A DNA stretch of 64,000 nt from Gongronella butleri (GCA_025201375.1 JAIWZP010000036.1:186001-250000), one strand, 5' to 3'; counted from the stretch's first letter, positions 10,939-22,400 are shown. Notes: a model not told the origin generated them from the sequence alone. A program made the numbers and translations.

Positions 10939-12866
10939 CTATGACGAGGGTTGGCTCTGATGGTCTATGATGCTCTTTGCCCATTCTGGCAGCTCGGTCT
11001 CATACGCCCAGTCTGGGCCTTGGTATTTCCACGCATGCAGCCAAATGATCAGGCCATCGCGTGGTGGGTCGACAAAGAGGGCAACGCTGCACTCAGGGCA
11101 GCGCTCGCCAGACTCCATCTCGAGCAATTGCGACCGGTCAGTCACCGCATTGGGCTTGGCTTCCTCCAAATCGTGCTCGAGCTTCGTCGGATCCCAGTCG
11201 CCAGACTGGAATGGCGACGCAACCATCACTTTATCGACCAATTGCTTGGCATCGTGCTCCGACATGTAGTCGCCAAGGTGCAAATTGTTGGCCCATGACG
11301 TCTGATTGCCATACAGTGGGTCGTTGCCAATCGGAAAGCCCAAAAACTTGAGATGGATGCGAATCTGGTGTGTGCGGCCCGTCAAGGGCTTGCACCGCAC
11401 AATGCTCGATTGCCCGTCCGTGCTGATCCGCTGAAACACGGTCGTGCATGGCTTGCCCTCGGGATGCACGTAGCTGATGGACAATTTGTGTGAAATGATC
11501 TTAATCGGCTCATTGCACGTGATTTCCTCCCTGAAAAAAGAGAGCGCGTCCAAAAAAAAAAAAGTGAGCATTCTCAATGGCATAAAACACGCCATTTGCA
11601 GGTTGCCCAAGTTGGTAAACCACGGCAAATGGCCACAAAATCAGACATTTAGCCCACTTTTTCGTTTTAAAACGAAAAATTGGTTGCCATGGCAGCCTTT
11701 TCTTTGCATAGGCGTTGCAAGGTTGCGCGTGGCTATGACGACAGACAATCTGCTTGTCCAATTCGTTCTTTTCCAGGCAATTTAAAAAACACTTACTCGG
11801 GAAACACGCCGTCAACGCGCGCGACATATTCCTTTTGAATGTTTCGTTGCGACATTTCGCGCTCCATTTTGTGCGCCTTTTCAGACGTCTTTGAAATGAG
11901 CATCAGGCCCGACGTCGGACGATCCAGGCGATTGGAAGCTGTAGATTTTTTTTTTTTTTAAAAAAAAACGATGAATGAGCATCGGTGACGAGCGTTTAAG
12001 CGCGTTTTGTCGGCGCAAACACATTGGGAGAGACGACATCATCAACCCAGACTTACGACAAAGCTTGGGTATCTCGTACTTGTGGCGCAAAATGCTAACA
12101 ATGGTGTTAAACCTGTAGCGGCCTGCGGAATGCACGGGGATTCCGGCGGGTTTGTCAATGACCATGAGATCCGGCGATTCGTGCACAATCCTGACCTCAG
12201 AGTCCGGCACAGGCGGCTCGTGTCTATGAATTTCGTGCCCCACGATATCCCCATTCTTCACTTTGGTGTCCACTTCCACTGTTTCGCCATTGATCGTGAT
12301 CAAACCGCGTTTGATCGCGTATCTCTAGTCCACGTAGCAACAAATCAAGCAAAAGAAAACGAGAAATGAGACGCGTTTCTAATCACCAATCTTCCATGCT
12401 GTTGATTTTTTAGCTTGAATCGCGAAACTTACATAATAATGCTCGCTACGATCCCGGAATTCTGAGCAAAACACCTCGAGAATCTCGCGGCCTAGCCACC
12501 GACCCTTGGCATATGCGCGATACACGAAAAAGTAAGGCTTGACTTTGCGCAAACCTGCAAAAAGTTGAAAAAAAACCAAGGAAAATATGGCGTGAGCCGC
12601 TAAACAATTGTGTGCATCCCGGCTTTGCACCGCTTTTTACCGTGTTCAAAGATGTATTCAACGTCTTTGAGATCGTCAATATCTCGAAAGTCGGCTTTGC
12701 GCTTCTGTTTAGGCCGCGGCTTGGGTTTATACTGCGCGTTTTGTGTTTGCTTGGGAATAGACGTATCTTCGTCCTTGGAGCTTCGTCTTTTACCACCTTG
12801 CAGCTTTTTTGATGGCACTTTCTCCGATTCCACGGGCTTTACTTGGCTGTCGTTGCTGGCGTCCAT
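10939..12866 (-). CDS. RluA-family RNA pseudouridine synthase (Pus8/Pus9/RPUSD2-like)
   Basis: Converts uridine to pseudouridine in RNA; the eukaryotic Pus8/Pus9 relatives modify U32 of tRNA. The start at 12866 (MDASNDSQVKPVESEK) precedes a Lys-rich tail. An S4-like segment follows (YYRYAIKRGLITINGETVE), then the catalytic core. The motif NRLDRPTSGLMLISK contains the conserved catalytic Asp, and PLTGRTHQIRIHLKFLGFPI is the RluA signature near the C-terminal side. The C-terminus has a CPEC motif and a WLHAWKYQGP segment typical of eukaryotic members. Two points are unusual. Intron 11533-11797 is about 265 nt, much longer than neighbouring introns, and carries inverted repeats. The S4 exon is split by an intron near 12327-12430. 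Nucleolar, cytosolic or mitochondrial location cannot be told from sequence. Confidence 0.9.
11591..11679. repeat. Inverted repeats inside a long intron
   Basis: Within the 265-nt intron of the pseudouridine synthase gene, 'gccatttgc' (11591-11599) pairs with 'gcaaatggc' (11624-11632), and 11658-11679 is a perfect 22-nt palindrome centred on ttttaaaa. These could fold in the pre-mRNA or mark a small inserted element. No C/D or H/ACA snoRNA boxes were convincing. Confidence 0.6.
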
Positions 12867-13079
12867 GGTAAAAAGGATAAAAAGTGAAAAAAAAGAAAAA
12901 AAATGCGCGCACGGTGGCTCAAAAAGGTATACTGGGTCGGAGAGTGAATTACACCGCATCACAGAGTTTCCTGGTATTATAGCCTGGCAATAATAGCCTG
13001 AGATAGACTTGTTACAGCTTTTTTTTTTTCTGCTACGCCTTGGTCATCTTGCCGACATTGGTCCGAGCGACTTCCAGGC
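12867..13079. promoter_or_regulatory. Promoter region of the pseudouridine synthase gene
   Basis: Upstream flank of the minus-strand gene starting at 12866. The plus strand is A-rich at 12870-12902, which is CT/T-rich on the coding strand. No open frame or RNA gene was recognised. Confidence 0.4.
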
Positions 13080-13700
13080 TTCATTTATTTCTTAGAAGAT
13101 AAGAGAAAAATGACTTGAACATCGAATCAGCGGGTCTCCGTGATCGCTTGATGGCGCGCAATGCCGATTTTCAAAATTGGCACAATCGAGGACTTGAGAA
13201 TATGGTATGATAGTTAAAATTACAGTAGGCCCTCATCCACAGGGCAAACATGCCTCATTCACGGATATATCATAAACGAAAAAAAAAAGTTCAGGAATTC
13301 ATTAGCTGATTTTCGTATAAAACGCGAAAAGCTGCAATGTTTCATGTTTTCAAAACGCAAACTCAACGAGAAATGGGCGCAGCACCGTAAACGTCATCTC
13401 ACGAGAAAGAATACGTCTGGGTGCGCATTTGGACATCGATGATCAATCGAAAAAGTGATGTTTTGGCATTTTTCACGTAGTTTTAAACTCTAGATAACCT
13501 TCATCTCTTGAAAAAGCGCATCAAACGTCGTGTTAGATGCGACTATTTTTAATCAATCCATGCATCTGACGTCGCCCTTGTTAATGGACGCGTCAGCGCA
13601 CCTCTGTCGACGCGTTTTTCTCGCGCTATTGGCGGTTGGAATAAAATGAGAAAATATGAATTGCTCGCGACCCAACCGATTTTTCGTAGTTTCCCCGTGC
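13080..13700 (+). repeat. Dispersed repeat family R1, degenerate copy
   Basis: This stretch shares ordered landmarks with 27020-27770, most clearly in 13317-13690. They include an 'aaaagctgaaat' block, 'caaactcgacgag', 'gtcaatgatcac', 'aatccatgcatctg', 'gatggacgcgtc' and 'gacgcgttttt' followed by 'gaaataaaat'. The left part (13140-13200) matches only loosely. No coding potential was found. It is the most diverged of the copies. Confidence 0.7.
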
Positions 13701-14288
13701 GCGATGGTCTAGTCAAATACTGTATGATAGGATGCATCTTCGGGCATTGAGGCAACATCGCCTCCACAGCGAGCCTCATATGATATTACAGTATCCTGCA
13801 CGCTGAAACATCAAATGTCTACCTGTGCTTTTGCGCATTTTCTTGGGCACCGACCATCTGATTTTTTTTTTCAAACCGACATCAGGAATGACTTTTGCTT
13901 CGGTCGCGCTACTGTACTTTTGAGAGCAATTTCGGCAATGGGAGGCACCAGCCAAGGCGCAAAATGTGCAAAAAGTCGGATTTCTTCCATTCTAACCTTT
14001 TTTTCCTAGACGCCGCACAGTATAGCATCGAAGAAGCAAGCAGCAAACGACAGAAAGCGAGCGTACTTTAGGTGACAAATAGGACCAGTTCCGAAAAAAA
14101 AGATGGGTTGGCGGCAAAGGTGTTGTAAAAAACACAAAAGCCAGTTTTCGAAAGCAATTTGTCATTTTTGTGGCCATTCACAGTGGAGAAAAGAATAAAA
14201 AGACAAAGGGAGGAAATCACAAAAAGGGATGGAAAACGTTTTTTTTTTTTTAATTGCAACAATCTCGTGCTATCCTACAGTATTCTGA
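13701..14288. other. Intergenic, no gene seen
   Basis: AT-rich stretch between R1 and the 3' end of the RNA-binding protein gene. It contains isolated TACTGTA/TACAGTA words near 13718, 13788, 13912 and 14272. Short open frames here show no recognisable protein sequence. Confidence 0.5.
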
Positions 14289-16104
14289 TTAGCGATTGAC
14301 AACAGCAAGGCCAAGCATAGACTCTGGGGTGGCAGGCATGGTCGTGGAGACGGAATTGATGCTGCTTGCTGCGGACGTGATAGACTGAAAATTGTGCACC
14401 GAGAGCGACCTGTACAGAGACCCCTCGCGCTTCATGAGAAAATGGTGCTTGAGGCGCTTTTGCGCAGGCGAATCGGCAAAGCGCACTTGCAAAGGGAGCG
14501 TCGAACCAACGAGTGTCTGGCCGTGGAATTGGTCAATGATTTGCACCGCAGACTCGCGGTCCGTCAGCCTGAAAAAAAAGAAAAAAAAAAGTGTCAATGC
14601 GTGTCTTTTCTTGCTTATGCCATTTGTTCATACCTAGCAAACCCCACGCCACGGCTGGCCCCTGTCGATAAATCGCGCAAGATACGGCTCGAGATGATTT
14701 TGTGGGGCGCAAACAGATTTTCCAAAGACTAAAAGGTCGACAATGAGTCCATTTTATCTTTTTTTTTTTTCCTTCAATGCGACACGTACCACTTCCGTCA
14801 TGTCAACAGGGATGTTGGAGATGTAAATGTTGGTCGATGTCTCGTCTTGCAAATGACGCAACTTGGCACTGAAGGACTCCTAGAACCAAGAAAAAGATGA
14901 GGATTTTGGTCGTTTTTTTTTTTGTCTCTTTTGAATGGATTACATGTGGTACCTGGCCCACGCGGGCAAGTGACGCGTGCAGTCCCTTGTCAACGAGGGC
15001 ATCAATGGCTCTTTGGCATGCTGCCTGGTCGGTGTACATGGCAAAGCCATAGCCCTTGCATGTGCCTGCCTTTTGGTCGACAATGGCCTTTGACGAGACG
15101 ACGGTACCGAATTCGGCGCACATGGCAAGCAGCGAGTCGTCGGTGGTATCAGGGGCAAGGCCACGGATGTAGACATTGTGAGATTGATGAGGACTGGGGG
15201 GCGATGGTGACGACACGGGCGAATCCGAGGAAGAAGACGATGTGTGCGATGCGCGTCGGTCGTCGCGGTCTTGGCGCACATGCTTTTGTTGCTGTTGCAC
15301 TTGCTGTTGCTGATGCTGCTGTTGGGATGACTTTTTTGCCTGTTGTTGCTGCTTTTCATGTTGATGGTGGTGATTTTGATGACTTTGATGATGTTGATGG
15401 GTTTGAGGGTGATGATGTTGATGAGGCGGGGGCAGCGCCTGATCCGGCATGGTTGCCAAGGGTGGCAATTGGGCGAGCGTTGTCGACGACGCGTGCTGGT
15501 CGCTCAAGACGGGCGACGAGATATGCAATGGCGGGAAAGGCTGTGTCATGGCGTGCGGGTGAGGCATAACCATCATGGCTGGGGGCGACATGTAGGGCAC
15601 GGGTCCTGAGGTGGACGCGTCAGGAGGCGCGCTCATGCGCTGATGGTGGTAATGCGACTGGGGAGGAGGAGCAGGGGGAGGAGAATGCGCCGCATGCACG
15701 TGGGGCGGGCCATGCGGGTGGTGGTGATGAGGATGAAGGTGCGGCATTGGGCCAAATGGCGGCGAGTAGATGTACGTTGGGCTGAAGGGCGGACTCACGG
15801 GCGGGGGATGCGGGTACATGGCCGGGCTGCCAGGGTAGCTTTTGGGCAGCACGTACGGATACATTTCCGCAGGTGAAGCATAATAAGGCATCACATACGG
15901 CGGCGGCATTTGGCACACATATACCGGCGGACGAATTGCCGGTCCTTGTTGCGCCTGACGCGCTGCAGAAGCAGCAGACCCCACGCGCTGCTCAGGTCCC
16001 CGGCTTGTGCTTGCTCGACGCGACATTTGAGCCACTGGTTGCTGACGTATGCGCGACTCGGGCGCCCGGGAGTGGCTTTCTTTTTTTTCTTGGGCGTGCA
16101 CCAT
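14289..16104 (-). CDS. Two-RRM RNA-binding protein, RBMS (MSSP)-like
   Basis: RNA/ssDNA-binding protein with two adjacent RRM domains in its C-terminal half. RRM1 begins NVYIRGLAPDTTDDSLLAMC and has KGYGFAMY as RNP1. RRM2 begins TNIYISNIPVDMTE, has RILRDLSTGASRGVGFARL as RNP1 region, and is followed by a basic segment (AQKRLKHHFLMKREGS). This order and spacing match the metazoan RBMS/MSSP family closely, which in fungi corresponds to post-transcriptional regulators. The N-terminal half (start 16104, MVHAQEKKESHS) is very rich in Pro, His and Gln and likely disordered. Three introns lie between about 14578 and 14956. The coding strand just upstream (16170-16290) is strongly CT-rich. A role in mRNA stability or translation is inferred from the family only. 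Confidence 0.87.
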
Positions 16105-16534
16105 GGCAAAAGGGCTTGGTTATTCAAATAGGTATCGAGGCCGCGGAATAGCAAGAAGAGAGCGGGAAACGGGGTTACAAACAAGAAAAAGAGGAGAGAA
16201 AGAGAGAGTGAGAAAAAAAAAAACGAGAAACAAAGAGCAAGACCGAAAACAAGTACACAAGGAAAAGAAGAAAAAATGACTATATACAGGACAACAAGGC
16301 GTCAAGAAGGGGGGATAAACAGGAGGAAGGTGGTGGGGAAAAAAAAAAGAAGAAAGAAACAAGTCAAAAAAAGAGTGGTGCGTCATCGGGGCCTCAAATT
16401 GGGACGGAGTCCAGCGCCAAGTCGCGTCGCACAAACATGCAATGCCCCTCAAACTCTCCCTTTTTCCCTTTCAATTGCCATTTGCGTAGCCAAGGCACCC
16501 AATTTTTTTTTTTATGTTGATTTTACAGATTAGT
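16105..16534. promoter_or_regulatory. Promoter region of the RBMS-like gene
   Basis: 430 bp with no gene. A GA-rich tract on the plus strand at 16150-16360 is a CT-rich tract on the coding strand of the minus-strand RBMS-like gene. The 16440-16535 part should hold the 3' flank of the carboxyltransferase gene's neighbour spacing and shows only a T run. Confidence 0.5.
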
Positions 16535-18683
16535 TCAAGGTCTATAGGGATTGCGCGCGCCATGCACACGCACGCGATCCACACGTTGCGGAAGCACATT
16601 CTCATACTGCATTCTGACCCATTCACAAAGCAAGGGACGCGTCTGGCGCGGGTCGATCAGCTCGGCAATATCAAACACCTCCGCCGTGCGAACCGGTGAG
16701 CGCACTGCTTCAAAGTCACCCAGCAGCTTGTCATACAGCTCTTGACGCTTGTCACCGGCAGCCTCCAATTCGCGTTTATAGGCAGCCTAAAAATAAAAAA
16801 AAGCGTCAATTGAACTCCAATTCTTATTTATACCACGCAAAGGGGGGGGGTCTAGAACAATGAAAATCACACGCACAGCAATGCCGCCTAAGAATAGAAT
16901 TGTATGAGATCAACAAGCATCAAAGAAATCATGGTGCTTTGTTATACCTTCCAAGGGGAGCGAGCCCCAATCGCCCGAGGGCCACGCGACGCGCTGATTC
17001 GGCACGCGATTGTCGACAAACGCAGCACCGGCCACGCCAAACACTTTGCGCAGAATCACCGAGAAATAAGGCACATCTGACTGGTACAATGCGGCTGTCA
17101 CTGTGGCGCCATGGCGAATCGTTCTGGTCAAAACAGGAAAAAAAAGGGGAATTGCGTGAATTTTTGGTTCTTTTTTTACTTTTTTTTTTCTTTTTTCTTT
17201 TTCTTACGCCTCGCGCTCGGCTTGTGTACCCACGGCAAAGCCAGCATAATCTGCAAAATTGACAATGGGCAAGCCAAACACGTCGCATAAATCGATATGG
17301 CGCCTGAATTTCTGCGAGCTTGCGGCAGACAAGACGTTGCCCTGGATGCTTCCGTCAAAGGCGATGATACCAACTGGGTAGCCATTGAAACGTGCAAGGC
17401 CGCACACGGCACCATCGCCCCATCGGCTGCCAATTTCGAACCACGACGACGCGTCGACAACGCGTGTGATGATGTCGCGCACCTGGTACGGTCGCTGGCG
17501 ACGGCGCGGGATAATGGACAGCAACTCGTCGTCGCATCGCGTCGTTGGGTCGCTGCAGGCCATCACAGGCGGCAATTGGCAATTGCTGGACGGCAAGTAA
17601 CTAAGGAATTGTCGCACTTGCGCAAAGCAATCGGCCTCGTCCACCGCAAGATTGTCAATGGTGCCATTGGCCGTGTGCACGAGCGCACCACCGAGACTTT
17701 CCTTGGTCACCGTCTCAAACGTCGCATTGGCCACCACAGGCGGACCCGCCGCAAAAAGGGACCCAATCTTTTGCGGTGTCACCGAGAAATGCGTCAACGT
17801 CGCGCGTGCAGCACCTAGACCAACAGCTGAGGGAAATAAAAAAAGCAAGCAAAGAATGAGCATTTGCCAATGGCCGTAAATCGCTTTTTTTCGCGTTTTT
17901 TCTTTTTTTGCCCTTTTTTTCTTACCTGGTCCGAGCGCCGCTGCTGCGACTGGAATCACCGATAGGCTGGCAATGATCTCGTGCATGCCTTTCAAGGGAG
18001 GCACATATTGGTATCCTTGGTCCAGCGCCGTTGTCACGCTGCCGCCGCCAGAACTGCCATCAATCAGACGCACAATGGGAATCTTTTGCACAAGTGCCAT
18101 CTGCTCGGCAAACAGCTACATGATGGAATGAATGGCGCCAGAATGAGACACAAAAAAAAAAAAAAAAGAGAACCAGCCCCGCACAATGCTTACCGATTTA
18201 CCCCACACAGCGCCGTCAGCATGCCCGCCTCGAATACAAAAGTCATCAGCGGCCACGACAATATCGCGCTGGTTGACCTTGGCTTTTCCGGCAATGAAAT
18301 TGGCAGGAGAATAGTCCTCAAGGCTGCCGTCTTTCTTGTACTTAGCCTGCCCGGCAATGCTGCCAACCTCGTAAAATGACCCGGGATCCACGAATTGGTC
18401 GATGCGATCGCGCACCCATAGCTTTCCCTGCGTCTTTTGTCGCACGTAGCCGCGGTCTGTTGGGTCCGCCGTCTGATTGAACGCTTGGCGTTGCTTGATC
18501 TCCAGGATCATCTCCTGAAAATGGCAAAAACACGGATGAGCCGTCATTTTTTACTTTTTTTTTTTTTTTTTGCCATTCAGCGCTTACCTTCCACTCTGAT
18601 TTTTCGAGCGCCTCATCCTTGTTCGAATCGCTGAGATGCTTGGCGATCGCCTGAAGACGAAGAATCGATGAATTGGATGACAT
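16535..18683 (-). CDS. Acyl-CoA carboxylase carboxyltransferase (beta) subunit-like
   Basis: Crotonase-fold carboxyltransferase of the biotin-dependent acyl-CoA carboxylase family, about 540 residues. The N-terminal half-domain has WVRDRIDQFVDPGSFYEVGS, IRGGHADGAVWGK and PIVRLIDGSSGGGSVTT. The C-terminal half has RPYQVRDIITRVVDASSWFE, FNGYPVGIIAFDG, IDLCDVFGLPIVNFADYAGF and an AYKREL...DPRQTRPLLCEW ending. This pattern fits propionyl-CoA or methylcrotonyl-CoA carboxylase beta chains and their stand-alone relatives; I cannot decide the substrate. The start at 18683 (MSSNSSILRLQAIAKHLS) gives a short amphipathic N-terminus that could be a mitochondrial presequence, but this is uncertain. Exon 16871-16887 is a 17-nt microexon encoding GIAVR. 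A partner biotin-carboxylase alpha subunit is not in the window. Confidence 0.85.
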
Positions 18684-19798
18684 GATGACGAAATAGAAAA
18701 AAAGGGGAGAGAGAAAAACCAAAAAAAAAGGAGCGGGCTTCCCCAGATTTTTTTTTGTCGATTTCTAAATTTGTCTCCCAGGCTTGATTCTTGCTGACAC
18801 ACAGCGTGAAAATCCCGGACGTCGGACCGCAATTTGCAGGGACGCGAAAAAAAATAGGTTCCAGCTCTCTACGCGACCATTCACCTTTTTTTTTTTTTTA
18901 ATATTTAGCTTTGTCAACTCATCGCGGCAATGTCCTTTTTCATCCTGGAAGCGATTTGCCAGGATGATATGGCATAAAAAGGTAGTGTATTTTGCAAAAC
19001 GTTGCAGCTTTGATTTTTTCATTGATGCAATGCATGTTTTCTTAGACGACGCAGCGCTCGTCGGTGAGCAACAAATTGCAGTTCATGATATGCTTAGTCC
19101 AGTGGCGCTGCAGGCGAGAAAGTAACCAGGAAATAAAGAACCGCGAAAAAGTGATAAAAATTAAAATCGATCTTTTTGTTGCTAATTTTTGTTTACGCGC
19201 TACTTAGCCGGGACGCAAGCAACACAATTGCCGCTGATGACGCGCCCGAGAAAGTGCCTTCCGTGGCCAAGAGGGATTTCCAACCCAGGGTGCACAAATT
19301 GAAAGAATAAAAAAAAAAGATACCTTTTAGCCAGTCTTCTCTTTACCTAGGTTTTTAAGCTGCTGAATTCGCCCTGCAGCTGATTCTAATCTATGCCCAT
19401 CAAATAAGCGCTCCCAATTTTCCATGTACATTGGCGAACGAAACACAATGGGCAGAAATGGAGGTTTTAGGCGTTGTTAACAACTTTTCCAGAGAATTGA
19501 ACGATCATGGAAGCACCTTGAGAGCAATAAAATCTTTTAAATGGCGTGCTCTGCTTAGTGGGTTTATAATATCAAGGGATGCCTAGAGGGAAAGACACGC
19601 GAAATGCCGAACGTCGAAGCAATTGTGCGCTTCAAAGCGCGCATTGCTTTGCCAGGCGGTTACCTGTTTTGGGCAGAAGACGCTCAATTCAATGCGGCGC
19701 GATGGATGGGTGTCTCGACCCTTGCGGGCAACAGAAAAAGCACCGCCAATCTGCTCATTTTTTTTCCACTGTTTCTTCCTCCCCTCCTTTTTCTTCAC
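18684..19798. other. Divergent promoter region, no gene seen
   Basis: 1.1 kb between the divergent carboxyltransferase (-) and OCIA-like (+) genes. It is purine-rich near 18684-18735 and T-rich near 18886-18900. Short open frames on both strands contain no recognisable protein. The last 50 bp before 19799 are CT-rich, consistent with a fungal core promoter for the plus-strand gene. Confidence 0.5.
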
Positions 19799-20967
19799 AT
19801 GTCGTCTATCAATGAACAGCTGTACGAGCGCGTGCGCGAAAAGGGCAAGGAGCAGCACCTGACTGAACAAGAACTAAAGGCCATCGACACTGCAAAACAG
19901 CAGATCAATACCCACAGTAAGACAAAACGCACACTTTTGCTTGTTTCGCCAACGATAGACTCACTATGAATGCTTCACTGTAGCCCAATTCGGTGGACTA
20001 GGTGGCGCGTCGGCGGCATTCTTACTTGGTAAGCGTTAAAATCCTGGCATCATACGTATTGGATGCCAATCATGGCCTTTTTATCATAGGTCGCGCGAAA
20101 AAATTGGCGCCATTCCCGCTTTTTGCCGTGGCCGCAGGCGGATTCCTCATGGGATCGCAGGTCGGCTTCGTGGCCGGTGCTCTGGCAAGTGTCAACACCA
20201 TCAAGACACTCCCCAATCCAGAACGAGTTGTCAATGTCATCCGACAAGTGCAGTGAGTGTTTTTCTCTTGATATTTTTTTTAAATTGTCGCGTGTCCATT
20301 GCTCATTCTCGTCACTCTTGGCGTGCTAGGGAAGAAACACGACGACAGCAGCCGGGGCAGGCATCTGGGCCCGCGCCATCACAACGAACGACCATGCCCA
20401 TCAGCGATACAGGCTCCGTGCCAAGCCAGCATCACACAGAGGACGAACTTTTTGTGACGGATGACGCCTCTGTACATGGCGGCCATGCCAACACCTCGGG
20501 CACCGAATTCCAAACTGATCGAGGTAAAGAAAGATAGGGAAAACATTGCAAAAACAGGCATCGACGATGCGAAGACGCGCAAAATGGGGATTTTTGAAAA
20601 TGGAATGTCATGCGCTTATCCTTTCTTTTTTGTCTTCTTGTGCCCAGCCTCCGAGCTGCAGCAAAAGCGCGGATGGGCGGCACAGGTGTCTGGCGACGCG
20701 CTAAAGGGCAAACAACAAAGCGCGCCGTCATCCGGGGCGTGGGATAAGATCCGGTCAGCCAACGTGCCCAATTCGGCATGGACGCGCATCCGGCAGGACG
20801 CCGCGCAGCATCCGACGGATCACAAATCCATCGAGGAATCAAAGGCAAAGCGCATCGCTCAATTGCAAGAACAACAGGCCAGCTTTGACGATCTGCCACG
20901 AACACGCGAAGAAGCCGAGCAGCGTGTCAAAATGCAGCGAAATCAATGGGGAGATCCCGTCGGATAG
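19799..20967 (+). CDS. Small membrane protein, OCIA-domain-like
   Basis: The start at 19799 opens MSSINEQLYERVREKGKEQH. Four introns can be placed before 20649. The first third contains a charged helix (ELKAIDTAKQQINTH) followed by two small-residue-rich hydrophobic segments (QFGGLGGASAAFLL and LFAVAAGGFLMGSQVGFVAG) and then LPNPERVVNVIRQVQ. This layout resembles OCIA-domain proteins, which sit in endosomal or mitochondrial membranes, but the match is by pattern only. The remainder is hydrophilic, with ELQQKRGWAAQVSG, SAWDKIR-type and TREEAEQRVKMQRNQWGDP segments that look conserved and probably cytosolic or matrix-facing. The gene runs tail to tail with the U2A' gene, with 154 bp between stops. 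Function is unknown. Confidence 0.6.
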
Positions 20968-21099
20968 ACCGTGGGCATTGACCAGCCTCGCCCCTCCTTT
21001 TGTACCATTTTGCATAAATCCCACTTTCCACCTATTTTTCTCCCCATCCACCACCCACACGCACATTGTAATAGATTAAATTAAACACAAGATGCTTTT

Positions 21100-21105
21100 T
21101 TTATT
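21100..21105 (-). terminator. Polyadenylation signal of U2A' gene
   Basis: AATAAA on the minus strand, 17 bp past the stop codon of the U2A' gene. Confidence 0.5.
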
Positions 21106-21121
21106 CACATGTCTTGAACCA

Positions 21122-21588
21122 TCAATTGAATTTGGCAGCGGCTTCAGCACGTTCCTGTAAAGCGGGCGAAAAGTGACATGAGTTGAGCATCAATGTCTTC
21201 TGAGCCCTCTTTTTTTTTTTCGCTTTCCCCTAGCTGTCGCTCTTGCTTACCTTTTGCGTGACCTTGTTCAAATCGAGGACGCGCACCTTTGGCAGCTTGT
21301 GGATGACATAAAGTCGATAATCTGGCTTTTTGCTCACAGGGTTGTCCAAGAGTGACAGAAATTCCAAATGTGGCAAGGTGGCAAGGGCGTCAATCTCGCT
21401 CAACTCGGCAATGGCATTGTTCGTCAGCACAAGCGACTTGAGATTGGGAATGAATTCTTCCAATCCGGGCGCAATGTGACTAATTCGATTGTTCGCCATC
21501 AACAGGTTCTGTAGCCGGGTCATGCGCGGGAAATTGTCCAAGACCTTCAAGTCGTTGTTCGTGAAATCGATGGTATCGTTCAGGTCCT

Positions 21589-21644
<56 letters not shown>

Positions 21645-21947
21645 GACAAAAAAAAAAGCAAAAAAGTGAAAAAGACGCGTAAGTGACGATGAATCGTGAA
21701 AAAGACGCAAAGACAAGCATACCTTTGAGCCGCCCAGGTTCTCGATAGCTGGCAGCTTCAAATCTATTGAAGGGATGAAGACAAAGGTGAGGTCAGAAAC
21801 GCGTGAAAACGCGAAAAAAGGGCTCTGGTAGCCGAAAGATGGCCGAAACATGAGAATAGGGTACTCACCTCGTAAGACCAGCTCGCGATCCTTCAAAGAG
21901 TTAATATGTGTCACGGAATCGTTGATAACATCCACCGTCAGCTTCAT
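21122..21947 (-). CDS. U2 snRNP A' protein (leucine-rich repeat), short form
   Basis: Spliceosome component that binds U2 snRNA stem-loop IV together with U2B''. The start at 21947 (MKLTVDVINDSVTHINSLKD) matches the family's N-terminus. Leucine-rich repeats follow: LPAIENLGGSKDLNDTIDF, NDLKVLDNFPRMTRLQNLLM, NNRISHIAPGLEEFIPNLKS, LVLTNNAIAELSEIDALATL and LEFLSLLDNPVSKKPDYRLY, then VRVLDLNKVTQKERAEAAAKFN. Four exons. The protein is about 165 residues, whereas human and yeast proteins have roughly 240-255, so it stops just inside the LRR cap and lacks the usual C-terminal tail. Intron 2 contains an A run of about 50 on the plus strand (21595-21643), a T run on the transcript strand. The identity is clear; the short C-terminus may be real or a missed exon. 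Confidence 0.9.
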
Positions 21948-22184
21948 AGTTTAGTGTATTTACAAAGAAAAAATGGGCAAAACGAGTGAAAAGAGAGCTG
22001 GAAGGGTAGAGCCGATGAAATTCAAAGCCCAGCAGCCTGCGGCGCCCAATGAGCGAAGCCACTTGGTTACCTTTTCAAAACCATCATGCAAAAATGATGG
22101 TTTTCGTGGAAAAGGTTTAAATCATGCGAAATCGCTCGCTGCAAAGACGAAAAATGATTTTTTTTGTCGATAAAGTCGCTTTTG
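21948..22184. promoter_or_regulatory. Promoter region of U2A' gene
   Basis: Upstream flank of the minus-strand U2A' gene. An inverted repeat near 22076-22103 (aaaaccatcatgc / atgatggtttt) is visible. No coding frame was recognised. Confidence 0.4.
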
Positions 22185-22400
22185 CATCAAATCCAGCGAG
22201 TCTCATTGCAGGGTTCGTGCATGGAGACCGTGTTTGTACTTATTTTGCTTAATTTTTTTTCGTATTATTTTACATGCGAAACCAACCAGCCAGAAAGACG
22301 CGCCCTTATGGCTTGCGCGTATATGTATATGCACAACGGGGAACGTGCCGCTCTTCGATTCTCAGGAATACGCAATCGTCTTGCATTTCACATAAAATCA
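22185..22400 (+). repeat. Dispersed repeat family R5, copy A
   Basis: Resembles 26495-26695 in the same orientation. Shared landmarks are 'tacttattttgct', 'catgcgaaacca', 'gaaagaagcgcg'-type sequence and 'gattctcaggaatacgc' against 'gagtctcagggattcgc', followed by 'atcgtctt'. It directly abuts the R3 array. No coding sequence was recognised. Confidence 0.7.

Noticed and set aside
14289..16104. Nab3/Rim4-type RNA-binding protein
   Set aside because: Two adjacent RRMs with the spacing and linker of RBMS fit better; I saw no additional RRM.
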